Shown in pieces: positions 46,732 through 55,717 of a stretch of DNA of 64,000 bases. Made by a program: the position numbers and the translations under genes. The notes under the pieces are model-generated. The model was not told the origin of the DNA. It did not search any database and saw nothing but the letters and a program-made list of their open reading frames with translations. Position 1 is the first letter of the stretch; the number at the start of each line of letters is the position of its first letter. Source of the DNA: Planctomycetota bacterium (GTDB lineage Bacteria > Planctomycetota > B15-G4); NCBI GenBank assembly GCA_029259745.1, contig JAJDEO010000066.1:1-64000 (forward strand). The letters run 5' to 3'.

Positions 46732-49281
46732 TTGATCGATTGGGACAGGGTCGCTGAGATTGTCGACGAGGCGCTCGCGCTGAACGACGAGCACGCTGCG
46801 CACGCGCTGATTCACGATCGCTGCGCAGGTGATGCGGAGCTCGAGGCCGCTTGTGCGGCGAGCTACCGGGGTCGCCGGAGTCGGAAGAGCACGTCGTCGC
46901 CCGATCCGCTGATCGGTCTGGAGCTCGCCGACTTCCAGCTCGTCGAGCGGATCGGTAAGGGCGGTATGGGCGTGGTCTACCGTGCCAAACAACGAGGCCT
47001 CGCGGCGCATTCTGGCCGGGGAGCGCGCGACGTCGCGGTGAAGCTCCTTCCGAAGATCGACGACGCTCAGGGCCACGATCTCGCGCTGCGCTTCCGGCAG
47101 GAGGTCGAGGCGTCGCTCGCGCTGAGGCATCCTCACATCGTCTCGGTGCTGACGTCGGGGGAGACCGACGATCACCTCTGGTTTGCGATGGACTTTGTCG
47201 ACGGTCACGATCTGCACACGGAGCTCGAACGCCAGCGCGACGTGCGTGACGGCCGCGGCGACGCACAGACGCTCTGGCCACGCTTCGGGAGCGACGGCTA
47301 CGTGCCGGCCGTCATCCGTCATGTCGCAGCAATCGCTGCCGCTCTCGACAGCGCGCACTCGCTGCAGCAGCCGCTCGTTCATCGCGACGTCAAGCCGCGC
47401 AACATCCTGCTGAGCCACGACGGCACGCCCATGCTCGCCGACTTCGGCCTCGCGAAGTTTCTCGGCGAGAGCGGCCTCACGAAGGTGACGACGCGGCTCG
47501 GCACGCTGAACTACATGAGCCCCGAACAGGCCCGTGCGAAGTCGATCGAGATCACAACGCGCTCCGACCTGTACTCTCTCGGCGTGGTCCTTTTCGAGGC
47601 GTTGAGTCTCACGCTTCCCGTCGCCGAATCCGACTACGCGACGGCGATGCAGAAGATCACGACGGGCGACATCACCCGCCTCGACGACGTCTCGCACAAG
47701 ATCTCCCGCGACCTCGTCACGATCTGCCACAAGTGCTTGTCCCTGAAACCCGACGACCGCTACGCGAGCGCGGCCGACCTCCGTGCTGACCTGCTGAGGT
47801 TTCTGCGCCACGAAGCGATCACGGCGAGGCCGCCCTCGCTGTGGAAGCGCGCGACGGGCTGGGTGCGGAGGAGGCCGAAGACGGCTTGGAGCCTGGTCGC
47901 GGTGGTCGTCATTGCAGCGACGGCTGGCCTGGCGCGCGAAGTGTCGCGCGCGGCGCGACTCACGCACGTGAGGGAGCGGCTGCAGGCCGTCCTCGCCCTC
48001 GACTCACTCGAGGCAGACGTGTCCGCAGCACAAGGGGCGGCCCAGGCGCTCGATGCCCTCGAGCGCGAAGACGCGCAACTCGCCTTTGATCTCCGTGAAG
48101 TCTCCGGGGTCTATCGAGAGCGAGTGGCGGCGGAACTCAGACGCTTCAAGGCCGAAGTGCGCCGTACGGCTCGCACGGTGACGACCACGCGCTACGGAAC
48201 CGTCATGGTCGACGCCGACATCGGGGCGTTTCATGCGCGTGCCGTCGCGCTCGCGACCCTCTTCCCGGACGACGCAGACCTCAAGGCATGGTCCGCGTCG
48301 TGCAAGGTGCACATCACGTCGACTGCGCTCCGGGGTGCGGAAGTCTTCGCGACACGAGTCATCCCGTCCACCGGCATCCTCGACTCTGTTGCGTCTCTCG
48401 GCACTCTCCCGTTGCGCGCGGAACTCGCTGCCGGCAACTGGCGTTTCACGGTCCGCGGGGATGAAACGCGCGCGCTCGAGTTCGATCGCAGTCTCGTCGT
48501 CGGTGACGAGGTCGTGATCGACGTCGAGCCACCACGGGGCCCTCCCCCGGAGTTCGCGACGATCCCCGGTGCGCAGATCAGGCTCGACGAGCCGCGGGGT
48601 ATCGCGTGCTGTCACACCGTCGAGAGTGTTGACGTCGCGGCGTTCGCCCTTGCACGCACCGTCGTGTCGAACCGTGAGTACGTCGAGTTCCTCGAGGACA
48701 CCGGCCACCGCCAACCTCTGCTGTGGCGCAGTTGTGGTGCGAAGACCTGGCGTGACCTCCCTGGACTGACAGACGATGAATCACGCGAGGCCTTCCTCTC
48801 ACGGCCCGCGGTCGGAATGGGTCAGGGCGACATGCGCGCCTATGCCGAGTGGCGAGGGTGTCGGCTCCCGACGCACTACGAACTCGAGTTCGCTCTCCGG
48901 GGGGCCGAGATGGTCAAGAGTCCGACTTGGCCGACGTCGAGCGACGGAGAGGCCTCGGACGACAAGGCACCGGCCGCCAACCGGTTCGCTCTGTACCTCG
49001 CGTCGACACTTCCGGTCGACGCGACCGGTTACGACGTCGGTCATCCGTTCAAACTCTTTCACGCGTTCGGCAACGTCCACGAAGCCACGTCGTCCTCACC
49101 GGCCGTGATCGTCGACGGTCGATCGATCACGTACACGCGCCAACGCATTTACCTCGGTGGAGCGTGGGACGCGACTGCCGATCGATTCTCACTCGACGAC
49201 CATGGGTTCCGTGAATTCGCAGAGCAATCTGCGGCGGCTTTCCTCGGTTTCCGCGTCGCGTCGAGCTTCCTGCAGGACTGA
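46732..49281 (+). CDS. Ser/Thr protein kinase fused to a SUMF1/FGE-type domain
   Basis: 849 residues from TTG 46732 with AAGAGG 9 bp upstream; the first residues (IDWDRVAEIVDEALALNDEH) are the usual kinase lead-in. Kinase domain: IGKGGMGVVYRA, VAVKLLPK, HRDVKPRNILL, DFGLAKFL, GTLNYMSPEQ. One membrane helix near WSLVAVVVIAATAGLA (about 385-405). The C-terminal about 210 residues are a formylglycine-generating-enzyme/SUMF1-like domain: VVSNREYVEFLEDTGHRQPL, MRAYAEWRGCRLPTHYELEF, FGNVHEA (normally GNVWEW), YLGGAWDA, FLGFRVASS. It heads a three-gene operon with two unrecognised genes. Such SUMF1 modules usually bind ligands and seldom act as oxidases. Confidence 0.9.
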   Translation: MIDWDRVAEIVDEALALNDEHAAHALIHDRCAGDAELEAACAASYRGRRSRKSTSSPDPLIGLELADFQLVERIGKGGMGVVYRAKQRGLAAHSGRGARDVAVKLLPKIDDAQGHDLALRFRQEVEASLALRHPHIVSVLTSGETDDHLWFAMDFVDGHDLHTELERQRDVRDGRGDAQTLWPRFGSDGYVPAVIRHVAAIAAALDSAHSLQQPLVHRDVKPRNILLSHDGTPMLADFGLAKFLGESGLTKVTTRLGTLNYMSPEQARAKSIEITTRSDLYSLGVVLFEALSLTLPVAESDYATAMQKITTGDITRLDDVSHKISRDLVTICHKCLSLKPDDRYASAADLRADLLRFLRHEAITARPPSLWKRATGWVRRRPKTAWSLVAVVVIAATAGLAREVSRAARLTHVRERLQAVLALDSLEADVSAAQGAAQALDALEREDAQLAFDLREVSGVYRERVAAELRRFKAEVRRTARTVTTTRYGTVMVDADIGAFHARAVALATLFPDDADLKAWSASCKVHITSTALRGAEVFATRVIPSTGILDSVASLGTLPLRAELAAGNWRFTVRGDETRALEFDRSLVVGDEVVIDVEPPRGPPPEFATIPGAQIRLDEPRGIACCHTVESVDVAAFALARTVVSNREYVEFLEDTGHRQPLLWRSCGAKTWRDLPGLTDDESREAFLSRPAVGMGQGDMRAYAEWRGCRLPTHYELEFALRGAEMVKSPTWPTSSDGEASDDKAPAANRFALYLASTLPVDATGYDVGHPFKLFHAFGNVHEATSSSPAVIVDGRSITYTRQRIYLGGAWDATADRFSLDDHGFREFAEQSAAAFLGFRVASSFLQD

Positions 49282-49304
49282 AACCCACCGTTGGAGATCA
49301 AGCC

Positions 49305-49709
49305 ATGCCTACGGCCACACCCGCACTTGTTCGCATCACGTCAGATCCACCGGCCACGTTCCGAGGTCGTCTCATGGACTACCCATCGACCATCGTGAGC
49401 GAAGAGCGGATCAATGCGATCTACGCGCGCTTGAGCACGGTTACGAGCGTGACACCGATCGACCGCGAGCTCCATGCAGATGCTCTTAGACGAACGGTGA
49501 CCGCCGCGCTCAACAACGTCGGGGGAACCACGGGTGACCTCGACGTCGTGGTCGAGAATCACGAACCCGTCGAGAACGGGTGGGCCGTGATCGAGGGGCG
49601 CCTCTACGCCTATCCGATCACGATCGAAGTACCGAACGCTCCCCCGCGAGTGCCGATCGCTGTCGACGGCCCGGACTGGCTGATTCCGCTCGTCTGGATC
49701 CCAGCATGA
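49305..49709 (+). CDS. Unknown protein in the kinase-SUMF1 operon (small)
   Basis: 134 residues, 23 bp after the kinase stop with GGAG 7 bp before the ATG. Predicted mixed alpha/beta (IVSEERINAIYARLSTVTSV; TVTAALNNVGGTTGDLDVVV; NGWAVIEGRLYAYPITIEVP), Pro-rich end; no signal peptide or recognised domain. The stop overlaps the next start (ATGA). Operon position suggests it is a target or partner of the kinase. Confidence 0.75.
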   Translation: MPTATPALVRITSDPPATFRGRLMDYPSTIVSEERINAIYARLSTVTSVTPIDRELHADALRRTVTAALNNVGGTTGDLDVVVENHEPVENGWAVIEGRLYAYPITIEVPNAPPRVPIAVDGPDWLIPLVWIPA

Positions 49710-50851
49710 GCGACACCGTGATCCCGACGCTCGGCGTCGTGAGCCGAGGACGAGTCCCCATCACCAAACGGCGGGAGGTCGGCGCCCTCGAGGACAACGA
49801 CGATTCCATCGTTGTCGAGTTCCTCCTGCACGGACGCAACCCGCCCGTCGACGTCCGCGTCGACGGGCGCGCACCCGACCGGTCAGGTGCCTCGGGGCCT
49901 CGCACCTGGGCGGCGGTTTTCGAGACCGCGGGTGACAATGCGGAGTGGACGGCACCAGCAACCGGCGCCACGATCCTGCGCTCCGAGTACACACCTGCCC
50001 CTCCCGGGCTGAAGACCATGCTCGAGCTCTTCGAGATCGCGATGGGCGAGGTCGAGGAGTGGGAGCGCCCAGAGCATGAGAAGGCGGCGGCGCGTGTGTG
50101 GCTTCGAATCGATCTCCTCACGACGCGCTCGGATCGCACGTTAGACGAAGCCATCGCGAAGGAGACGGGCGTCGCGCTGGACGTCCTCGATGCGATCGAC
50201 CCGACGCAACGCGAGATGCTGCAGTCGATCCTGCTCGAGCGTGTCCGCGTTCGTGCCTGTCTCGCGGCTGCACGAGTCGGGCCGCGACCGTTCCTTCCTG
50301 GCGTGGGACAACTCCGGCGACAAGCGTCGCTGATCGCCGACGCGATCGCACACATCGTTGTCACGGGTTGTGCGACGGACGACGATGCAGCGTTCACGTT
50401 CCTCGCGTTCGGCAACGGTCAGCTTCGTCGCCATTCACCTGGCGAACGGCTCAATGTCGAGCCCGACAGTTCGGCAGTGGCCTGCCTGCCGGAGCTGTTC
50501 GACGTCACGGCACGGCGTTCGAACATCGACGCCGGCCCTCGCTGGTGGGAGCAACGTCGGTTCAAGACGTACTGCGTCGCGATGCTCGAGAAATGGCGGC
50601 TCGCTTATCCGCCGCCGATCGGCCGGTGCGACCGTCACAGCTACGGCCCTCGCAACTTCCGGAGGAACGCCGACGTGACTCAGGACGAACTCCAGCTCGT
50701 GACGCCTTCCGAGGAAGACGAGCGGGGCCTCGACGCGCTCTGGGGCTCGACTCTCGAGCGGGCCTTCATCGACGAAAGGGCGGTGGTGATGGCACGCACG
50801 CGACGGCCGCCTCCGTCATCCGGCCGCGAAGCGGTCTCGAAGCCAGCCTGA
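49706..50851 (+). CDS. Unknown protein in the kinase-SUMF1 operon (large)
   Basis: 381 residues, start coupled to the previous stop (ATGA). The N-terminal about 100 residues are beta-rich (IVVEFLLHGRNPPVDVRVDG); then helices (LKTMLELFEIAMGEVEEWER; TLDEAIAKETGVALDVLDAI; QSILLERVRVRACLAAARVG). A Trp/Arg-rich stretch (DAGPRWWEQRRFKTYCVAML) precedes a disordered tail. No signal peptide, membrane segment or known domain. Its last 36 bp overlap the 3-prime end of the convergent sigma factor gene. Probably cytoplasmic partner of the small protein and the kinase; function unknown. Confidence 0.72.
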   Translation: MSDTVIPTLGVVSRGRVPITKRREVGALEDNDDSIVVEFLLHGRNPPVDVRVDGRAPDRSGASGPRTWAAVFETAGDNAEWTAPATGATILRSEYTPAPPGLKTMLELFEIAMGEVEEWERPEHEKAAARVWLRIDLLTTRSDRTLDEAIAKETGVALDVLDAIDPTQREMLQSILLERVRVRACLAAARVGPRPFLPGVGQLRRQASLIADAIAHIVVTGCATDDDAAFTFLAFGNGQLRRHSPGERLNVEPDSSAVACLPELFDVTARRSNIDAGPRWWEQRRFKTYCVAMLEKWRLAYPPPIGRCDRHSYGPRNFRRNADVTQDELQLVTPSEEDERGLDALWGSTLERAFIDERAVVMARTRRPPPSSGREAVSKPA

Positions 50852-51484
50852 GAGACCTTCCCATCGACGTTCGACGGTGCGCTTCGACATGTCGAGGACA
50901 TCGGCGATCTCCTCGATCGACGCGCCGCCATGAAACTTCAAGAACAAGAACTTCCACGCAAAGTCGTCACCCTTGGCCTGGAACTCGCGCAGCAACGCCT
51001 CGAAGTCCATCACGCTCGCCTGGACGCCGGGCTCGATCTCGATGACGTAGTCGCCCTCGATCGGACCGGTGTCGGGGCGAGTGCGCTTCTTCGCGCGGCG
51101 CCGTTCCTCGTGGTCCATGAGGAGCCGACGCATCGTGAGTGCGACGGCGCACAGGAAGTGTGAGCGGCTGTTGAAGCGTTGCTCGGTCTCGGCAAGTCGG
51201 ATGTACGCGTCGTGTACGAGGGCCGTGGCCTGAAGCGTGTGGTTCCCGCGCTGCTTCGACATCCGTTTCGCGGCCATCGCTCGAAGCGTGTCGTAGAGCG
51301 CCTCGAACAGCTCCGCGGCCGTCTCATCGCTGAGCGGACGCTCGTCGCGGAACGGATCGATGAGGTGGTCGATCGCCTCGTCGAGTGCAGCACGCCTGCC
51401 ATCGGTGTCACCGCGGCTCAGCACATCTTGATCGGGCTCGTTCGTGCCCTCGTGCGCGCCGTCGAAATCGGTCCCTTCGTCCAT
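50816..51484 (-). CDS. ECF-type sigma factor convergent to the kinase-SUMF1 operon
   Basis: 222 residues from ATG 51484 behind GGGGAA. Acidic N-terminal extension (about 45 residues), then AAELFEALYDTLRAMAAKRM, TLQATALVHDAYIRLAETE (region 2), RRLLMDHEERRRAKKR, and region 4 FLKFHGGASIEEIADVLDMS with KRTVERRWEGLSGWLRDRF. Same family as the other two sigma factors. It faces the kinase-SUMF1 operon tail to tail with a 36 bp overlap, so the pair may be linked functionally although not co-transcribed. Confidence 0.88.
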   Translation of the reverse strand: MDEGTDFDGAHEGTNEPDQDVLSRGDTDGRRAALDEAIDHLIDPFRDERPLSDETAAELFEALYDTLRAMAAKRMSKQRGNHTLQATALVHDAYIRLAETEQRFNSRSHFLCAVALTMRRLLMDHEERRRAKKRTRPDTGPIEGDYVIEIEPGVQASVMDFEALLREFQAKGDDFAWKFLFLKFHGGASIEEIADVLDMSKRTVERRWEGLSGWLRDRFAAG

Positions 51485-51644
51485 CGGGTTCCCCACGTCT
51501 CTCGCGTCCCTTTGACTCGTTTCCAACGTACCACGGGTTGTCGACCACGCCTCGCGCCGAGCAGAGCCGAAGCGTCGAGGCATCGATTCGACGCTTGCAC
51601 AGCCGTTCGCCGGTCTGGCGCCAAGGAGTATGGTTGGGGGAGAC

Positions 51645-52060
51645 TGAGGCGATGAACTCCCGAGTGCCCCCACCGTCAGGAGAAGCGACCTCGTGACGAA
51701 CTGGCCCGGATACGAGTGCAGGCTCATCCGACGAGGCGAAGTCGCGGTCTGGTTTCCGAAGAAGGCGAGCGCCGGATGGCGTGTCCATTCCATCGGTGAA
51801 AGCGGTTCACGGCCGAACTTCTCTGACCACCCCGCGAGCGGAGCGTCCGCGTCGGCATCGTCGGCAGTTCCTCGATGGTCAGCGAAGGCGGAGGGGTGGC
51901 GGGACCTGACTACGCGCGGCGCCGGTGACTCGCCGTCTGGCGGCGCCCGACGACGACGTGCGTCCTGCGCCGCACGCCGAGGTCTCGTGCTCGAGATCGC
52001 ACGATCCGGCGCGTCGATGGGCTTGTGCGCCGGCGATGGTCGAGGGGAGACTCGGGTGCG
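51645..52060 (+). pseudogene. IS5-family transposase remnant, internally deleted
   Basis: ATGAACTCCCGAGTGC.CCC at 51652 and VTNWPGYECRLIRRGEVAVW (51692-51751) match the start of the IS5 copy at 5.1-6.0 kb; CGCACGATCCGGCGCGTCGA at about 51999 and GACTCGGGTGCGAG at about 52045 match its end. The middle is missing or scrambled. It separates the sigma factor gene from the histidine kinase operon and marks a rearrangement point. Confidence 0.75.
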
Positions 52061-52194
52061 AGCGCCGGACGCGGACCGCGGCCCTTCGACGGCCGTCCAC
52101 CGTCGTGATCGCGTCAGCAGTTTCGAAAGCACAAGACTGTCGTCGCACGCCGGTTCGTGCACAACGCCGCTCGACGGCGGCAAGGAGGGGACGC

Positions 52195-53784
52195 TTGACG
52201 TCTGAGCTTTGGACCCAGCGCCTCGAGCGGACGAGTGTGGTGTTGTCGGCGGTACTGCTTGCACTCGGAATCATCGTCCAAGCGGGCTGGGCCCTGGACG
52301 TCCCGCTCCTGCAGAGCGCGGTGACGGGTTTCGTCACGATGAAGCCGAACGCAGCCGCGTGCTTCATCCTGGTCGGCGCGGGCATGCTCGCGTTGCGATC
52401 GACGGCTCCCGAGTGGCTCGCCAAAGTGCTCGGCTCCGCGCTCATGGTGATTGCCGGACTGACCCTCTCACAGGATGTCTTTGGCTGGAGTTTAGGCATC
52501 GACGAGTCCTTTTACTCGGATGCGTCGGGCGCGGCGATGACGGGGGCTCCCGGCCGCATGGCTCCCTTTTCTGCGATTGCTTTCTTCGTGACGGGCGCGG
52601 CGGTGTTCAGCGCGCGAAGAGCGACAATAGCGGCGCAAGTCATGATGCTGATCACCGGGCTGATCGGCTACTTCGCGCTCTCCTGCTACATCCTGGAGCG
52701 AGTTCCGGCCACGCAGTTGGAGTCGTTCTCTGCGATGGCGGTCCACACGGCGGCCGGGTTCATACTTGCCGTGCCGGCGCTGTGGTTTGCCCAGCCGCGC
52801 GCCGGGATGGCGGTTGTCTTCTGCTATGTCGGAATGGCCGGGCGGGTGGCGCGGGGGATCTTCCCGACTGCCATTGCGGTTCCGCTGCTGGCCGCCGGAC
52901 TCACCGCGTTCGGAACGCGGATGGGTTGGTTCTCCCTGTCGGTCGGTAACGCAGTGGTCGTCTTGCTTTCCTGCATCCTCTACACCTTGTTCGCGTGGGC
53001 GCTCGTAGGCGCGCTGCGAGCGTTTCACGTCGAGCGCTCAGGTTTTCAGTCTTCTTTGGGGAAGGCGGGAACAGCGCTGGAAAGTAAGCGGCGCGAACTC
53101 GAGCAGTTCGCTTTCACGGTATCGCATGACCTCAAGTCGCCGCTGGTGTCCATCCGTGGGTTTCTTGGTCTCATGAGGCAAGACCTTGCGGCGGGGCGAA
53201 TGGACGATGCACTGGATAGCGCCCAGGATGTAGATGAGGCCGCGCAACACATGAGCGCGCTCATCGATGATCTCCTGTCCTATAGCCGCATCGGGCGCAG
53301 CGATGAGAAGCTCGCGAGGGTCAACATGCGTGAGCTGCTCGAGGATCTTGTCGAACTCCACCGAACGCAGAGCGAGAAAGCTGAAGCGCGGGTGAGTGTG
53401 GCACGCGACGTGCCGGCGTGCTTTGGCTACCCTGCTTCGCTTCGGCGTGCGATCGAGAATCTTTACATCAACGCCCTGCGCTACGGCCGAAAGGCCGGGA
53501 AGGCTCTGACCATCGAGCTTGGGGGTGAGCTGCATGGCGATGAGAGACGCTACTTTGTGCGCGATCATGGACCAGGGATCGAGCCCCAGTATCACGAGCG
53601 GATCTTCGGCCTTTTTCAACGTCTCGACACAACGGATCAACGCGGCACCGGACTCGGACTGGCGTCTGTTGCGAAGGTTGCTGAGCAGCATGGCGGTCGT
53701 GCTTGGGTTGAATCTGCACCTGGTCAGGGGGCGACATTTTGGATGTCAACCAATCTCGAGAAAGAATCGAAGAGAACGCCATGA
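52195..53784 (+). CDS. Membrane sensor histidine kinase
   Basis: 529 residues from TTG 52195, which has AAGGAGGGG just upstream; no better start exists. About eight transmembrane segments fill residues 12-285, an uncommon sensor module (for example LSAVLLALGIIVQAGWALDV, TAAGFILAVPALWFAQPRAG). Then the H box FAFTVSHDLKSPLVSIRGFL (phospho-acceptor His in SHDLKSP), N box RRAIENLYINALRYG, DHGPGIEPQ and GTGLGLASVAKVAEQHGG. The stop overlaps the response regulator start (ATGA). Base composition is visibly less GC-rich than the flanks, and IS5 debris lies upstream, so the operon may be acquired. Confidence 0.9.
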   Translation: MTSELWTQRLERTSVVLSAVLLALGIIVQAGWALDVPLLQSAVTGFVTMKPNAAACFILVGAGMLALRSTAPEWLAKVLGSALMVIAGLTLSQDVFGWSLGIDESFYSDASGAAMTGAPGRMAPFSAIAFFVTGAAVFSARRATIAAQVMMLITGLIGYFALSCYILERVPATQLESFSAMAVHTAAGFILAVPALWFAQPRAGMAVVFCYVGMAGRVARGIFPTAIAVPLLAAGLTAFGTRMGWFSLSVGNAVVVLLSCILYTLFAWALVGALRAFHVERSGFQSSLGKAGTALESKRRELEQFAFTVSHDLKSPLVSIRGFLGLMRQDLAAGRMDDALDSAQDVDEAAQHMSALIDDLLSYSRIGRSDEKLARVNMRELLEDLVELHRTQSEKAEARVSVARDVPACFGYPASLRRAIENLYINALRYGRKAGKALTIELGGELHGDERRYFVRDHGPGIEPQYHERIFGLFQRLDTTDQRGTGLGLASVAKVAEQHGGRAWVESAPGQGATFWMSTNLEKESKRTP

Positions 53785-54215
53785 ACAGTGATCATCTCAT
53801 TCAGTTTCTACTCGTAGAAGATGACGATCGACACGCCAAGCTGGTTACGAAGTGTCTGGCGCAGAATCGAGTTCAGAATGAAGTCCATCGCGTGCGCGAC
53901 GGCGCCGAGGCGCTTTCGTTTCTGCGGCGAGAAGGGGCGTACTCTAAGGCGGTTGCGCCGGACGTCATCCTCTTGGATCTAAAGCTTCCCAAGATCGATG
54001 GCCTTGAAGTTCTCGAGCAGATCAAGGCGGACGAACGCCTTGCGGTGATCCCGGTGGTGATGATGACGACGTCGAACACCGAGTCGGATCGCGTGCGCGC
54101 GTACCAGCTCAAGGTCAATAGCTACCTCGTCAAGCCCGTCGACTTCGACAAGTTCCAGCAGATGGTCTCTGATCTGAGCTTCTATTGGGGTGTTTGGAAC
54201 CGCCCCGCCCAATGA
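53781..54215 (+). CDS. Single-domain response regulator
   Basis: 144 residues, a single receiver domain of the Rcp1/phytochrome-partner type: FLLVEDDDRHAKLVTKCLA (acidic pair), phospho-acceptor Asp in DVILLDLKLPKIDG, VVMMTTSNTESDRVRAYQL, and Lys in NSYLVKPVDF. No output domain, so it probably relays phosphate between the two kinases of this operon or acts by protein contact. Start and stop both overlap the neighbours by 4 bp (ATGA), so the three genes are translationally coupled. Confidence 0.93.
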   Translation: MNSDHLIQFLLVEDDDRHAKLVTKCLAQNRVQNEVHRVRDGAEALSFLRREGAYSKAVAPDVILLDLKLPKIDGLEVLEQIKADERLAVIPVVMMTTSNTESDRVRAYQLKVNSYLVKPVDFDKFQQMVSDLSFYWGVWNRPAQ

Positions 54216-55309
54216 AGCTCCTTCTCGTTGAGGACACCGACAGCCACGCTCGCCTGGTGCAGCGCTACATCGAACATTTCGAAGGGGCAGCGGTTGAAGT
54301 CGTGCATGAACGAACGCTCGCCGGTGGACTCCGTGCGCTCCGTGATGGCAGTTTCGATGCGATCATGCTCGACCTGAGCCTGCCTGACAGTGCATGGGAG
54401 AGCACCCTTTCGGTCGTCGTCGAAACTGCCCCGAGAACTCCGACCGTGGTTTTGACATCGGTGGGCGACCTGGAACTCGCCGCACACGCTGTGGCCCAAG
54501 GAGCCGACGACTACGTGGTGAAAGGGTCGATGAATGCCGAGATGCTGCAACGGGCGCTTCGCTACGCCATCGAACGCAAGAAGGTCCTCGAGAAGCTCAG
54601 GCGGCGGACGGAAGAACTCGAACAAAGCAACGAAGCCCTGAAGCACTTCGCCCACACCACGGCGCACGAGCTGCGACAACCACTCAACAGCTCATCGCTG
54701 AACCTGGGGTTGATCAAGGTGTTCCTGGATAGGGGCGAGTCGGGCATTCCCCTTGCCACTGAGTCGGTCGATCGCGTTTCGGTGGCGCTTCGTGACATGT
54801 CCGACACGATGAACGATCTCCTGGCGTTTGCGAGCCTCGAGAAAGCCGACAAGCAACGGGTAGATTGCGACCTAGGAGCGCTCCTTCAAGACGTCTTGGA
54901 CGATCTTGCCCCTCAGATACAGGAGTCCGGGGCGAAGATCACAGCGTCACAGCTTCCGCACGCACCTTGTAACCAGCGCCACGTGCGTCATGTGTTCGGC
55001 AACTTGATCTCCAACGCACTCAAGTATCGGAGTGACCGCCCGCTCGAAGTTCAGATCGATGGTGAAGATGATGGCGACGCGTGGAAAGTGACCGTGAAGG
55101 ACAACGGTGTCGGCATGGAGACCGATGAATGTGAGTCTGTGTTCGAGATGTTCAAACGGCTACCGTCGCAGGCGCACATCCAAGGGAATGGTGTAGGTCT
55201 CGCGCTTTGCCGTAGCATCATCGAACACCACGGCGGCAGGATCTCCGCGCACTCGAAACCTGGCGTGGGGAGCTCGTTCGTCTTCACGCTTCCGAAGATG
55301 GCGATGTAG
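54212..55309 (+). CDS. Receiver-histidine kinase hybrid
   Basis: 365 residues: an N-terminal receiver domain (LLLVEDTDSHARLVQRYI; Asp in AIMLDLSLPDS; VVLTSVGD; DDYVVKGSM), a short coiled linker (IERKKVLEKLRRRTEELEQS), then an H box FAHTTAHELRQPLNSSSLNL, N box VFGNLISNALKYR, VKDNGVGM and GNGVGLALCRSIIEHHGG. Soluble, so it is cytoplasmic. It is probably the downstream kinase of a relay: membrane kinase, response regulator, hybrid kinase. The final output protein is not encoded here. Confidence 0.92.
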   Translation: MKLLLVEDTDSHARLVQRYIEHFEGAAVEVVHERTLAGGLRALRDGSFDAIMLDLSLPDSAWESTLSVVVETAPRTPTVVLTSVGDLELAAHAVAQGADDYVVKGSMNAEMLQRALRYAIERKKVLEKLRRRTEELEQSNEALKHFAHTTAHELRQPLNSSSLNLGLIKVFLDRGESGIPLATESVDRVSVALRDMSDTMNDLLAFASLEKADKQRVDCDLGALLQDVLDDLAPQIQESGAKITASQLPHAPCNQRHVRHVFGNLISNALKYRSDRPLEVQIDGEDDGDAWKVTVKDNGVGMETDECESVFEMFKRLPSQAHIQGNGVGLALCRSIIEHHGGRISAHSKPGVGSSFVFTLPKMAM

Positions 55310-55717
55310 AGGCCGGATTCGGCACCAGCCGGCCGGTTGGGCTGGGGGGCGGGTCGTGGCTTCCCGCTTCAACGAAGCGATGGGAAACTCGTGGTGTCCG
55401 CACCATGGCCGTTGCGATCCGCGGATCTGCGGAGGCGTCCACTACGCGCCGGGTGGAGATCCCGCTGATGTGATGTGATCGTCGAGTTTGGGCGCTCGAC
55501 CGACCGCGGCACCACGGCGCGGGGTCGGCGCGGGGGGCGTTCTCGATCGTATGCCAGCGGTGTTCAACGACGAGCGCGCGCAGGGCGCGCGACGCGGCTC
55601 CCCGCCGCGCGCGCAGGATGCGTACGCCGACCCGCGTGCAGCGGGTGTCCGTGAAAGTCAGTCAGCGCGCGGCGCGCACGTCGGCGGACCGATGTGCGCG
55701 TCGCGCGCAGCGCCGAC
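55310..55717. other. About 400 bp intergenic region
   Basis: Convergent gap between the histidine kinase operon and the Met-rich gene. A short GC-rich inverted repeat (CCAGCC/GGCTGG near 55329-55348) could be a weak terminator. The rest is very GC-rich without recognisable genes. Confidence 0.4.
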
